Positions 18,568 through 26,672 of a stretch of DNA of 64,000 nt are shown one piece after another. A program made the position numbers and the translations under genes. A model generated the notes under the pieces. That model had not been told where the DNA came from. It saw only the letters and a list, made by a program, of their open reading frames with translations, and did no database searches. Source of the stretch: Streptomyces sp. RKAG293 (GTDB lineage Bacteria; Actinomycetota; Actinomycetes; Streptomycetales; Streptomycetaceae); assembly GCF_023701745.1 (NCBI RefSeq), contig NZ_JAJOZB010000001.1, positions 7,425,001 to 7,489,000 on the forward strand, written 5' to 3'. How positions within the stretch are numbered: the first letter of the stretch is position 1; the number at the start of each line of letters is the position of its first letter.

Positions 18568-19443
18568 TCAGCCCTTGACGCCGCTGAGGCTCATGGTCTG
18601 GACGAACTGCTTCTGCGCGAAGACGAACCCCAGGATCAGCGGTGCGCTGGCCACGACGTTGCAGGCCATCAGTTCCTGCCAGTCGATGTGGTGGGCGCCC
18701 TGGAAGTTGAGCAGCCCGAGCTGGATCGTGTAGAGCTGCGGGTCGTTGATCGCGATCAACGGCCAGAGCAGGTCGTTCCACGAGTTCAGCAGGGTGAAGA
18801 TCGCCAGGGTGGTCAGCGCCGGCCTGGCCAGCGGCAGGACGATCCGTATCAGGACCCCGACCGTCGACAGACCGTCCATCCGCCCGGCCTCCTCCAGTTC
18901 CTTCGGCACCGACAGGAAGAACTGCCGCATCAGGAAGACGCCGAAGGCCGAGGTCAGGAAGGGCACGAAGGCCGCGGCGAGGGTGTCGATCAGACCCAGC
19001 CGGGAGAACATGAAGTACGTCGGGATCATCAGCATCTGCGTCGGGATCATGATGGTCGACAGCAGCGCCACGAACCCCACGGTGCGGCCGCGGAACGACA
19101 GCCGGGCATAGGCGTAGCCGCCCAGTGAGCACAGCACCAGGTGGCTGACGACCGCGATGCCCGAGACGATCATCGAGTTCATGATCCAGCGCGCGACCGG
19201 CGCGTCCGTGAACAACCGGGTGTAACCGGCGATGTGCAGCGCCGAGGGGAGGAATCGCGGCGGGTAGCGGTTGATCTCCCCGTTGTCGGTGAACGAGGTG
19301 ATGAGCATCTGCGCCAGCGGCAGCAGGAACAGCACGGACAGCGGGGCGAGAAGGAGGTGCCAGCCACTGGGGCGGCGCCGGGCTCGCGGGCCGGCGCAGT
19401 CGGGGGCCTGTTTCGTTGAGCGGCCGGCGAAGGGCAGCACCAT
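18568..19443 (-). CDS. Carbohydrate ABC transporter permease (MalG type)
   Basis: A 291-residue inner-membrane permease with six predicted helices, beginning with SGWHLLLAPLSVLFLLPLAQML. The EAA loop that docks the ATPase reads EEAGRMDGLSTVGVLIRIVLPLARP, and it ends with the usual FVQTMSLSGVKG. The ATG overlaps the previous stop as TGATG. No ATPase gene is present, as is normal in Streptomyces where one MsiK-type ATPase serves many sugar importers. Confidence 0.94.
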   Translation of the reverse strand: MVLPFAGRSTKQAPDCAGPRARRRPSGWHLLLAPLSVLFLLPLAQMLITSFTDNGEINRYPPRFLPSALHIAGYTRLFTDAPVARWIMNSMIVSGIAVVSHLVLCSLGGYAYARLSFRGRTVGFVALLSTIMIPTQMLMIPTYFMFSRLGLIDTLAAAFVPFLTSAFGVFLMRQFFLSVPKELEEAGRMDGLSTVGVLIRIVLPLARPALTTLAIFTLLNSWNDLLWPLIAINDPQLYTIQLGLLNFQGAHHIDWQELMACNVVASAPLILGFVFAQKQFVQTMSLSGVKG

Positions 19444-20432
19444 CAGAAGGCCTCTCTCTTGGTGCGCTTGGAGTAGGCGAGCAGGCCGAGCGTCAGGAGC
19501 AGCGTGGCGGCGAAGAGGAGATAGGCGATCGCCGAGCCGTAGCCGTAGCGGGAGAGCTGGAACGCCTGGTTGTAAATGAAGTAGACGACGGTCTGCGAGG
19601 CGCCGAGCGGGCCGCCTCTGGTGGTGGTGAGGATCAGTTCGAAGATCTGGAGGACCGAGATGGTCTCCCAGACCCCGATGAACAGGGTGACGGGAGCGAC
19701 GCTCGGCAGGGTGACGTGCCGGAAGATCTGCCGGCGGTTCGCACCGTCGAGGGTGGCGGCCTCGATGATGTCCTTCGGGATGTCCTGCAGCGCGGCGAGG
19801 TAGACGATGACGGAGAAGCCCAGATCTCCCCACAGATAGATGAGGGCGATGACCCACATCACCTGGTGCCGGTCGGTGAGAAACCCCTGCGCCGGCAGAT
19901 GCAGCGCGCGCAGGCCGTTGTCGGCCAGGCCGAACTGCGGGTCGAAGACGAACTTCGCGAGGATGCCGGAGGCCGCGGCGGACATCACGAGCGGAACGAA
20001 GATCGCCGTCCGGTAGAACCCGATGAAGCGGATCTTGCGGTTCAGGGCACTGGCGAGGAACAGTCCCAGCAGCAGGGCGACCGGTACGTACAGCACGGTG
20101 AACAGCACGGTGTGGTTGACCGCCGACTGCAGGTCCTGGTCGTGCGCCATCGCCTGGTAGTTGGCCCAGCCGACCGGCTTCGGCGGCGTGAACCCGTTCC
20201 AGCGCTCACGTGAGATGAGGAAGGACCAGACGGCCGGGAAGAGGGTCAGCGCGGCGATGATCAGCGTCGCCGGCAGAGCGAAGGACCAGCCCGTCAGGCT
20301 CGCGACCAGCCGCCGGCGCCGCAGGGTGTGCCGGGGCCCCGGCGGGCCGGGGACAGCGCCGGCGGACTTCGCGCTTCGCGGCCGGCGGGGGCTCACCCGT
20401 TCGCGGTCGGGGAGGAGGATGCCGAGTTTCAT
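19443..20432 (-). CDS. Carbohydrate ABC transporter permease (MalF type)
   Basis: A 329-residue permease. After a long charged N-terminal extension (about 45 residues), helices begin at WSFALPATLIIAALTLFPAVW. The EAA motif is EAATLDGANRRQIFRHVTLP, followed by TRGGPLGASQTVVYFIYNQAF, typical of CUT1 sugar importers. Start and stop codons overlap its neighbours as TGATG on both sides, showing one translationally coupled unit with the binding protein and the second permease. Confidence 0.94.
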   Translation of the reverse strand: MKLGILLPDRERVSPRRPRSAKSAGAVPGPPGPRHTLRRRRLVASLTGWSFALPATLIIAALTLFPAVWSFLISRERWNGFTPPKPVGWANYQAMAHDQDLQSAVNHTVLFTVLYVPVALLLGLFLASALNRKIRFIGFYRTAIFVPLVMSAAASGILAKFVFDPQFGLADNGLRALHLPAQGFLTDRHQVMWVIALIYLWGDLGFSVIVYLAALQDIPKDIIEAATLDGANRRQIFRHVTLPSVAPVTLFIGVWETISVLQIFELILTTTRGGPLGASQTVVYFIYNQAFQLSRYGYGSAIAYLLFAATLLLTLGLLAYSKRTKREAF

Positions 20433-21769
20433 CAGTCGCCCTGGGACAGTGCGGTGTCGGCTGCGGCGGACGCCTTCCGCAGCGCCTGCTCAGGGTCCCC
20501 GCCGCCTTGCAGGACCTGGGCGACGGCCTTGCCCACCACCTGGGACAGGCCGGTGTAGCCCGGCACGGTGGGCCGGCCCGTCGTGGCGTTGCGCAGGTTG
20601 TCCACGAAGGTCTGGGCTCCGGGGTACTTGCGGGTGAACTCCTTGAACTCCGCACTGGCGGACTCACTGCTGCGCAGCGGGAGGTTGCCGGTCGCCAGAT
20701 TGAACTGTGGGTCGATCTCGGCGGAGGTCAGCCACTGGGTGAAGGCGGTGGACCAGTAGGCGCGATCGGCGTCCTGGTGGTCGAACAGGGTCCACAGGTC
20801 CGGGCCGGAGATCGTCTGGTGGCTGGTGCCGTCGAACGTCGGCAGGTACGCCACTCCGTAGTCGAGCTTCGCGGCCACGTTGTCGGCCATCTGCCACGGC
20901 CCGCTCATGATCATGCCGATCAGGCCGGACTTGAAGAGGTCGGCGTACTTCTGGTCGTCCTGGGAGAGGTACATGGACTTGTCGGTCACCGCCATCTGCT
21001 GCAGGAAACCCAGGGCGGAGCCGCCGGCCGGCGACGCGAACGCCGTCTTCTTGCCGTCCGGCGTCAGGACGTTCCCGCCCTTCTGCCACAGCAGCGGCCA
21101 CAGGTGCCAGGTCGTGTCCTCCGTCCCGGAGACCGAGTAGGCGGTCCCGTACACGTTGCGGGACGGATCGGTCAGCTTCTTGGCGTCGGCCCGGAACTCG
21201 TCCCAGGTCCAGTTGTTCTTCGGCTCGGCCAGCCCGGCGGCCGCGAACAGCTTCTTGTTGTAGAGGACGCCGATATTGTCGACCACCGCGGGGAATCCGA
21301 TGACCTGGCCGTTGGGTGTCGCGGTCTGACGCGCCGCGCCCGGAAACTCATTCCATTCGACGGCGGGATCCGCGACCTGCTTCGTCAGATCGAGGGTTCT
21401 TCCGCTCTCCTGGAGCGAGGTGGCCCAACTGCCGAACGTATAGGAGATGTCGGGGTACGTCTTGCTGATGAATGCCGCCGTCAGCTTGGGCAGCAGGTCA
21501 TCGGTCGTCGGTGCTCCGGTCGACATCTCGATCGTCACGTTTGGATGCAGCTGGTGGAATTTCGCCGCGAGACCTTCGAGTATCTTCTGCGGGCCCAGGT
21601 TCTGCCCGGTCCACATGGTGATGGTCACCGGCTTCGTGGCGTCCGGGGCGGCCCCGGACGAGGAGCCCGAACTGCTGCACCCGGCGAGTGTTCCGCAGGC
21701 CAGGGCGGTCGCCAGGGCGATCGCACCTCCTGCGCGAAAGCCGGTGGTTCTTGCCGATCCGGTGTCCAT
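20432..21769 (-). CDS. Sugar ABC transporter substrate-binding lipoprotein 1
   Basis: A 445-residue family-1 extracellular binding protein. The lipobox is LAGC (Cys31), so it is anchored outside the membrane. Motifs such as VTITMWTGQNLGPQKILEGLAAKFHQ, VIGFPAVVDNIGVLYNKKLF and GLIGMIMSGPWQMAD are typical of CUT1 binding proteins. ATG 21769 has GGAAGG 8 nt upstream; the longer frame to 21820 lacks a signal-like start. It is the first gene of the leftward operon, divergent from DeoR regulator 2. It is closely similar to the orphan binding protein at 23978. Confidence 0.94.
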   Translation of the reverse strand: MDTGSARTTGFRAGGAIALATALACGTLAGCSSSGSSSGAAPDATKPVTITMWTGQNLGPQKILEGLAAKFHQLHPNVTIEMSTGAPTTDDLLPKLTAAFISKTYPDISYTFGSWATSLQESGRTLDLTKQVADPAVEWNEFPGAARQTATPNGQVIGFPAVVDNIGVLYNKKLFAAAGLAEPKNNWTWDEFRADAKKLTDPSRNVYGTAYSVSGTEDTTWHLWPLLWQKGGNVLTPDGKKTAFASPAGGSALGFLQQMAVTDKSMYLSQDDQKYADLFKSGLIGMIMSGPWQMADNVAAKLDYGVAYLPTFDGTSHQTISGPDLWTLFDHQDADRAYWSTAFTQWLTSAEIDPQFNLATGNLPLRSSESASAEFKEFTRKYPGAQTFVDNLRNATTGRPTVPGYTGLSQVVGKAVAQVLQGGGDPEQALRKASAAADTALSQGD

Positions 21770-21957
21770 GCAATGACCTTCCGAACGATCCGCTGGGCTT
21801 GAGCGATGCCTGCTCCCCAAGTGACGACAGTTCTACGTGCGAGCTCGGCGGCAGAGCAATGAAATGCTCGTAACGCGCACGGACGATGCGCGTTTCCGGC
21901 GCTCGTGCTCATTTCACCTGGCTCTGCCGTCCATGGGGCCGGATTCACGCACCTTCG

Positions 21958-21980
21958 CACGTTCCGCATGCGGGAACGTG
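21958..21980. promoter_or_regulatory. Palindromic operator candidate in the divergent promoter region
   Basis: CACGTTCC and GGAACGTG form perfect 8-bp arms around 7 nt. It lies 38 bp before the GTG of DeoR regulator 2 and about 190 bp upstream of binding protein 1, well placed for control of both. Confidence 0.5.
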
Positions 21981-22018
21981 TGCGTATGCTCGCCGCCACC
22001 TGAGTGAAGGAGGTTCCG

Positions 22019-22825
22019 GTGACCACGCCGAGCAGGAATCCTGAGTCCGCGCACCAATCCGATCGGGTCACCTCGATACTTGACCAACTGGCCGCCAAGG
22101 GATCCGTCAGCGTGGACGAGGTCGCCAGGGAATTCTCCGTTTCGCGGGCGACGATCCGGCGGGACCTCCGCACGCTCGACGAACAGAACCTGCTGACCCG
22201 GACGCACGGCGGAGCCGTCGCCTGTGACGTCGCCTACGAACTGCCGGTGCGCTACCGGAACACCCGTGGCCGTCAGCAGAAGATGGCCATCGCCCGTGCC
22301 GCGGTCCGGACGCTGCCCAGCGGCCCCTACGTCGTTGCCGTATCGGGGGGCACCACCACCAGCGAGGTTGCCCGGCTGCTGGCCTCCCGCACCGAACTGA
22401 CCGTGGTGACCAACGCGCTGAACATCGCGATGGAGCTGGTGACGCGGCCACGGGTCAAGCTCGTCGTCACCGGCGGTGTGGCGCGCTTGAAGTCCTATGA
22501 ACTCGTGGGCCCGTGGGCGGAACGGACGCTGGGGGGCATCAACGTCGGCACCGCGTTCGTCGGGGTGGACGGCATCAGCGCGGAGGCCGGCATCTCCACC
22601 CACGACGAGATCGAGGCGCACATCAACGCCGTCATGATCAGTCGCGCCCGTCGCGTCGTGGTGGTGGCGGACGGGTCCAAGGTCGGCCGCAAACTGCTCG
22701 CGCACGTCGCGGCGCTGACGGCCGTCGACGAGTTGATCACCGACTCCGGCGCGGACCCGGCCGAACTCGACGCCGTCCGGGACCAGGGCGTCAGGGTGAC
22801 GGTCGCGGACCTCCCCGCCCGCTGA
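22019..22825 (+). CDS. DeoR/AgaR-family transcriptional regulator 2
   Basis: A 268-residue regulator with HTH VAREFSVSRATIRRDLRTLDEQNLLTRTHGGAV and effector-domain motifs GGTTTSEVARLL, VVTNALNIAMEL, KLVVTGGVARLKSYELVGPWAE and FVGVDGI. GTG 22019 is chosen over 22004 because GGAGG lies 5 nt upstream. Diverging from the ABC-SIS-GH4-kinase operon, it is the best candidate for that operon's repressor. Where paralogues 1 and 3 read ARNRSCELVG, this one reads ARLKSYELVG, so its ligand pocket may differ. Confidence 0.93.
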   Translation: MTTPSRNPESAHQSDRVTSILDQLAAKGSVSVDEVAREFSVSRATIRRDLRTLDEQNLLTRTHGGAVACDVAYELPVRYRNTRGRQQKMAIARAAVRTLPSGPYVVAVSGGTTTSEVARLLASRTELTVVTNALNIAMELVTRPRVKLVVTGGVARLKSYELVGPWAERTLGGINVGTAFVGVDGISAEAGISTHDEIEAHINAVMISRARRVVVVADGSKVGRKLLAHVAALTAVDELITDSGADPAELDAVRDQGVRVTVADLPAR

Positions 22826-22869
22826 CCCGGAACGCGGGTTGCCGTGGTGCGGAGGGCGATCCGCCGTGT

Positions 22870-23676
22870 TCAGCGCACCGGGGTGTCGGCGATGGTGACG
22901 GTGACGTTCCGCGCCCGGATGGCGGCGAGTTCGGTGGCGTCCGCGCCGGAGTCGGTGATCAGTTCGTCGATCGCGGTGACCGGAACCACGTGCGCGAGGA
23001 GGTTGCGGCCGATCTTGGATCCGTCGGCGACCACCACCACCCGGCGGGAACGCTCGATCATGACCGCGTTGACCCGCGCCTCGACCTCGTCATGGGTCGA
23101 CACCCCGTCCCGTGCGCTGATCCCGTCCACGCCGATGAAGGCCGTGCCGATGTTGATGCTCCCGAGCGTGCGCTCGGCCCAGGGGCCGACGAGTTCGCAG
23201 GACCGGTTGCGGGCGCGGCCGCCGGTGACGACCAGGCGCACCCGCGGCCGCATCGCGAGTTCCATGGCGATGTTCAGCGCGTTCGTGACCACGGTCAGCT
23301 CGGTGCGGGACGCCAGCAGCCGCGCGACCTCCCGCGTCGTGGTCCCGCCGTTCACCGCGACCACGTAGGGGCCGGCCGGCAGCCCGCGCATCGCGGCCCG
23401 CGCGATCGCCTGTTTCTGCTGCTGCCCCTGGCTGGTGCGGTAGCGCACCGGGAGTTCGGCCGCGCCCTCCCTGGCGACGGCTCCGCCGTGGGTGCGCGTG
23501 AGCAGGTTCTGTTCCTCCAGCGCGGTCAGATCGCGCCTGATCGTCGCCCTGGACACCCCCAGCTCGGCAGCGACCGCCCCGATGCTGACCGAACCCGCCG
23601 ACGCCAGGCGCGCCAGGATCGCACTCACCCGGCGGGACTGCTGCGCGGCGTTGGGCCAAGGGGAGACGGCTGTCAT
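22870..23676 (-). CDS. DeoR/AgaR-family transcriptional regulator 3
   Basis: A 268-residue paralogue of the regulators at 11252 and 22019, with HTH VAAELGVSRATIRRDLTALEEQNLLTRTHGGAV and sensor motifs GGTTTREVARLL, LVVTGGRARNRSCELVGPWAE and FIGVDGISARDGVSTHDE. It is by eye closer to regulator 1 than to regulator 2. ATG 23676 has GGAGGA just upstream; the TTG at 23688 is less likely. It is convergent with regulator 2 and divergent from orphan binding protein 2, which it may control. Confidence 0.92.
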   Translation of the reverse strand: MTAVSPWPNAAQQSRRVSAILARLASAGSVSIGAVAAELGVSRATIRRDLTALEEQNLLTRTHGGAVAREGAAELPVRYRTSQGQQQKQAIARAAMRGLPAGPYVVAVNGGTTTREVARLLASRTELTVVTNALNIAMELAMRPRVRLVVTGGRARNRSCELVGPWAERTLGSINIGTAFIGVDGISARDGVSTHDEVEARVNAVMIERSRRVVVVADGSKIGRNLLAHVVPVTAIDELITDSGADATELAAIRARNVTVTIADTPVR

Positions 23677-23977
23677 CCACTCCTCCAACCATTACTCGGT
23701 GACTTCTGAAATGAACGCGGGCGTATTTGCCTGCTGCGGCCCGAACGGATTCCTCACGCGGACGCCGGTGCACAAAATAGCCACCGAATTTGCTCCACCA
23801 CGTGGCCGTCCCGGGGCAAATTGGATATATCGAATCGATCGGCCGCATAGTGTGCAGCGATTTTGTTCATTTGGAGGGTTCCGCGGTCCGAATGCGCGGT
23901 GCGCCCATAGAACGGGTCCCAAGCCGAAGGTGCCCGAGCGGGCACGCTTCATCCGGAACGCTCCAGAAGGTCAGCTG

Positions 23978-25318
23978 ATGGACTCCAGATCGGGCAATAC
24001 CCGGCATTTTGGCAGGAGGGCCCTTCTGGCCCTCGGGACCGTGATCGGGCTGATCGGTGCTTGCGGCTGTTCGAGTGCGGACGCCGGACGCGGCCCCGCC
24101 GCACGGGCGGCGGGCCCGGTGGTCATCACCGTCTGGACCGGGCAGGACCCGGGGCCGGAGAAGATCCTCGAAGGGCTGGCCGCGAAGTTCCACGCCCTGC
24201 ACCCGGACGTCACCATCAGGATGTCGCGCGGTGCCCCGACCACCGACGAGCTGCTGCCCCGGCTGACGGCGGCGTTCGGCGCCGGAACCTACCCCGACAT
24301 CTCCTACGCGTACGGCAGTTGGGCCTCGGCGTTGCGCCAGAGCGACAAGACCCTCGACCTCACCCGCGAGGTCGCCGACTCGAGGGTGCGGTGGGAGGAG
24401 TTCCCGGAAGCCGCCCGGCAGACCGCGTCCCCCGGCAGCCGGGTGATCGGCTTCCCGGCCGTCGTCGACAACATCGGCCTGCTGTGGAACAAGAAGCTGT
24501 TCGCCGCGGCCGGCATCCCGTTCCCGACGAACGACTGGACGTGGGAGGACTTCCGGTCCGCCGCGAAGAAGCTCACCGACCCGGTACACCACGTCTTCGG
24601 CACGGCCTATCCCGTGTCGGGCTCCGAGGACACCACATGGCACCTGTGGCCGCTGTTCTGGCAGAACGGCGGGAGCGTGCTGTCGGGAGACGAGAAGAGA
24701 GCGGTATTCGATTCCGATGCGGGGATTTCGGCGCTCACCTTCCTCCGGTCGATGGCCGTCAAGGACAGATCCGTATACCTCTCGCCCGACGACGAGAAAT
24801 ACATCGAGCTCTTCACCTCCGGTCGGATCGGCATGGTCATGAGCGGTCCGTGGGAGCTGGCGGACGTGCTCCGCGCCGGGCTCGACTACGGGGTGAGCTA
24901 TCTGCCGTCATTCGGCGACGGAAATCATCAGACGATCTCCGCCCCGGATCTGTGGGCACTCTTCGATCACCAGGACGAGAACCGTTCCCACTGGGCCTTC
25001 GAGTTCACCGCATGGCTCACGTCGAGCGCTGTCGACCCCGAGTTCAACCTGGCCGCCGGAAATCTGCCGCTGCGCTCCAGCGAGGCGTCCAGTCCCGAAT
25101 TCGCTGAGTTCATCCGGAAGTACCCCGGCGCGCGGACCTTCTTCGACAATCTGCAGAACGCCAAGGTAGGCCGCCCTACGGTTCCCGGTTACAAGGGCCT
25201 TTCCCAGGCGCTGGGAAATGCGATAGCCCTGACGCTGCGCGGTGGAGCCGATCCGGCCCAGGCGCTCCAGGAGGCGGTCCGGCTGTCGAACATCGCGCTG
25301 GCCAAGGGAGACTCCTGA
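23978..25318 (+). CDS. Sugar ABC transporter substrate-binding lipoprotein 2 (orphan)
   Basis: A 446-residue binding protein with lipobox IGAC (Cys29). It matches binding protein 1 along its length (VVITVWTGQDPGPEKILEGLAAKFHALHP; VIGFPAVVDNIGLLWNKKLF; GRIGMVMSGPWELAD; DLWALFDHQDENRSHW). There are no permease genes beside it, so it probably feeds the permeases at 18568-20432 with a related or longer ligand. AGAAGGT lies 7 nt before the ATG. It diverges from DeoR regulator 3 across a 301-bp gap that is AT-richer than its surroundings and should hold both promoters. Confidence 0.93.
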   Translation: MDSRSGNTRHFGRRALLALGTVIGLIGACGCSSADAGRGPAARAAGPVVITVWTGQDPGPEKILEGLAAKFHALHPDVTIRMSRGAPTTDELLPRLTAAFGAGTYPDISYAYGSWASALRQSDKTLDLTREVADSRVRWEEFPEAARQTASPGSRVIGFPAVVDNIGLLWNKKLFAAAGIPFPTNDWTWEDFRSAAKKLTDPVHHVFGTAYPVSGSEDTTWHLWPLFWQNGGSVLSGDEKRAVFDSDAGISALTFLRSMAVKDRSVYLSPDDEKYIELFTSGRIGMVMSGPWELADVLRAGLDYGVSYLPSFGDGNHQTISAPDLWALFDHQDENRSHWAFEFTAWLTSSAVDPEFNLAAGNLPLRSSEASSPEFAEFIRKYPGARTFFDNLQNAKVGRPTVPGYKGLSQALGNAIALTLRGGADPAQALQEAVRLSNIALAKGDS

Positions 25319-25359
25319 CCCCGCCGCCCGGTGTGGATTCGTGGCGTGAGCGGCCGGAT

Positions 25360-25381
25360 TTAGGGTAATTCCCTGGGGTTT
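25360..25381 (+). promoter_or_regulatory. 22-bp motif, site 1 (AGGG-N5-CCCT core)
   Basis: A TTAGGGTAATTCCCTGGGG-type sequence, AT-rich for this genome, matches the reverse complement of 51008-51029 at 20 of 22 positions. It lies 78 bp upstream of the RsbW-like ATPase gene. The factor is unknown. Confidence 0.4.
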
Positions 25382-25459
25382 GCCTCGGCGGATCGGTGTA
25401 AACCGGAAGGTGGAAGGACTTCAGGGTCACCCCCGTGCTGTTCGGATGGGATTCGCCAT

Positions 25460-25888
25460 ATGCGTCACCGTCGACCGACTCGCCGTGCCGGCGGCCGACC
25501 CACACGCCTGCTCGCCGACCACGGAACCTGGCAGCTCGACCACCGCCCCGAGTCCGCGGGTGACGCCCGGCGGATCGGCCGCCGGTTCCTTCGCGACCTG
25601 CACCTCGGTGAGGAGACCGTTCACGTGGCGCTGCTGGCCATCTCCGAATTGGTGACCAACGCGATCGAACACGGGCTGCCGCCCCTGCAACTGCACCTGC
25701 GCCACGATCCCACCGCCCGCCAGATCTGGATCGAGGCCACCGACGGCGGACCGGCGCCCCGCACCGGCCCGTGTGCCGCGCCCCGCCACGACGACGAACA
25801 CGGGCGGGGCCTCACTCTGGTCGCCGCCGTGAGCGAAGCCCACGGCACCCGGGGCACCACCCGCTGGGCGCGCCTGACCACCGGATGA
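25460..25888 (+). CDS. ATP-binding protein, RsbW-like anti-sigma/HATPase
   Basis: A 142-residue cytoplasmic GHKL ATPase of the small RsbW-like family abundant in Streptomyces. The N-box is SELVTNAIEHG (residues 62-72), the G1-like region is EATDGGPAP and the G2 box is HGRGLTLVAAVSE. There is no dimerisation His, so it is not a sensor kinase. Such proteins bind sigma factors or anti-sigma antagonists, or act as Ser kinases. The first ~20 residues are Arg-rich (RHRRPTRRAGGRPTR). It stands alone; its partner cannot be deduced. Confidence 0.87.
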   Translation: MRHRRPTRRAGGRPTRLLADHGTWQLDHRPESAGDARRIGRRFLRDLHLGEETVHVALLAISELVTNAIEHGLPPLQLHLRHDPTARQIWIEATDGGPAPRTGPCAAPRHDDEHGRGLTLVAAVSEAHGTRGTTRWARLTTG

Positions 25889-25892
25889 TGCC

Positions 25893-25955
25893 CCGCAGAC
25901 CGCAGACCGCAGACCGCAGACCGCAGACCGCAGACCGCAGACCGCAGACCCCAGA
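25893..25955 (+). repeat. Heptanucleotide tandem repeat, (CCGCAGA)8 plus one imperfect unit
   Basis: Eight perfect CCGCAGA units (25893-25948) and a ninth variant start 4 bp after the stop of the RsbW-like gene. A 7-bp unit is prone to slippage. It lies outside coding sequence, so it would not shift a frame. Confidence 0.9.
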
Positions 25956-25991
25956 CCGCCGGACGCCGGTATCGGCCCGTCCGGAGGTACG

Positions 25992-26026
25992 GCCCCCGGG
26001 CCGCCGCTGACGGGCGACCCGGGGGC
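25992..26026. terminator. Bidirectional terminator
   Basis: GCCCCCGGG and CCCGGGGGC form a perfect 9-bp stem between the convergent RsbW-like and metallo-hydrolase genes. Confidence 0.7.
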
Positions 26027-26039
26027 TCCGCGGCACGGC

Positions 26040-26672
26040 TCAGTGCCCGCGGGCCACCCATTCCGGCAGGTGCGGTGCCTCGTCGCCGATGGTGGTGCTG
26101 TCTCCGTGGCCGGTCCGGACCGTGGTCGACGGCGGCAGGGTGAGCAGCTCGTCCCGGACCGACTCGATGATCGTCGGGAAGTCGGAGAACGACCGGCCGG
26201 TCGCCCCGGGGCCGCCCCGGAAGAGGGTGTCTCCCGTGAAGACAGTCTCCAGGTCCGGTGCGTACAGGCACACGGCGCCGGGTGCGTGCCCGGGTGTGTG
26301 GAGCACCGTCAGACCGGTACCGGCGACGGGCAGGACCTGCCCGTCGGTCAGTTCACCGTCCGGCTTCCGGTCGGGGTGAGTCATGTGCCAGAGCGCCCGG
26401 TCGTCCGGGTGCAGCAGGATCGGCGCCCCGGTCCGCTCGGCCAGGGCGGGAGCGGCGTTGACGTGGTCGTCGTGGGCGTGGGTGCACACGATGGCGGTCA
26501 CCCTGCGGCCGCCCACCGCCTCGGCGATCGCGCCGGCGTCGTGCGCCGCGTCGATGACGACGACCTCGTGGTCGTCGCCCACGATCCACACGTTGTTGTC
26601 GACGTCCCAGGTGCCGCCGTCCAGCGAGAAGGTCCCGGAGGTGATCAGATGGTCGATGCGAATCCCGGTCAC
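26040..26672 (-). CDS. MBL-fold metallo-hydrolase (mycothiol formaldehyde pathway partner)
   Basis: A 210-residue metallo-beta-lactamase-fold hydrolase with the THAHDDH metal motif (His65, His67, Asp69, His70), a second His in TPGHAPGAV, the bridging Asp in FTGDTLFRGG and a late His in RTGHGD. Its GTG start overlaps the stop of the dehydrogenase gene (GTGA), so the pair is translationally coupled. In actinobacteria a protein of this type commonly follows S-hydroxymethyl-mycothiol dehydrogenase and is thought to hydrolyse the S-formyl-mycothiol product to formate and mycothiol. That role is by analogy with S-formylglutathione hydrolase. Confidence 0.92.
   Translation of the reverse strand: MTGIRIDHLITSGTFSLDGGTWDVDNNVWIVGDDHEVVVIDAAHDAGAIAEAVGGRRVTAIVCTHAHDDHVNAAPALAERTGAPILLHPDDRALWHMTHPDRKPDGELTDGQVLPVAGTGLTVLHTPGHAPGAVCLYAPDLETVFTGDTLFRGGPGATGRSFSDFPTIIESVRDELLTLPPSTTVRTGHGDSTTIGDEAPHLPEWVARGH

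Noticed and set aside
17606..19132. 508-codon frame in which the SIS protein would carry a 200-residue extension
   Set aside because: The extension overlaps the permease gene out of frame and has shadow composition; the GTG at 18505 with GGAG is the sensible start.
25893..25955. Repeat tract considered as a CRISPR-like array
   Set aside because: Units are 7 bp with no spacers and there are no cas genes.
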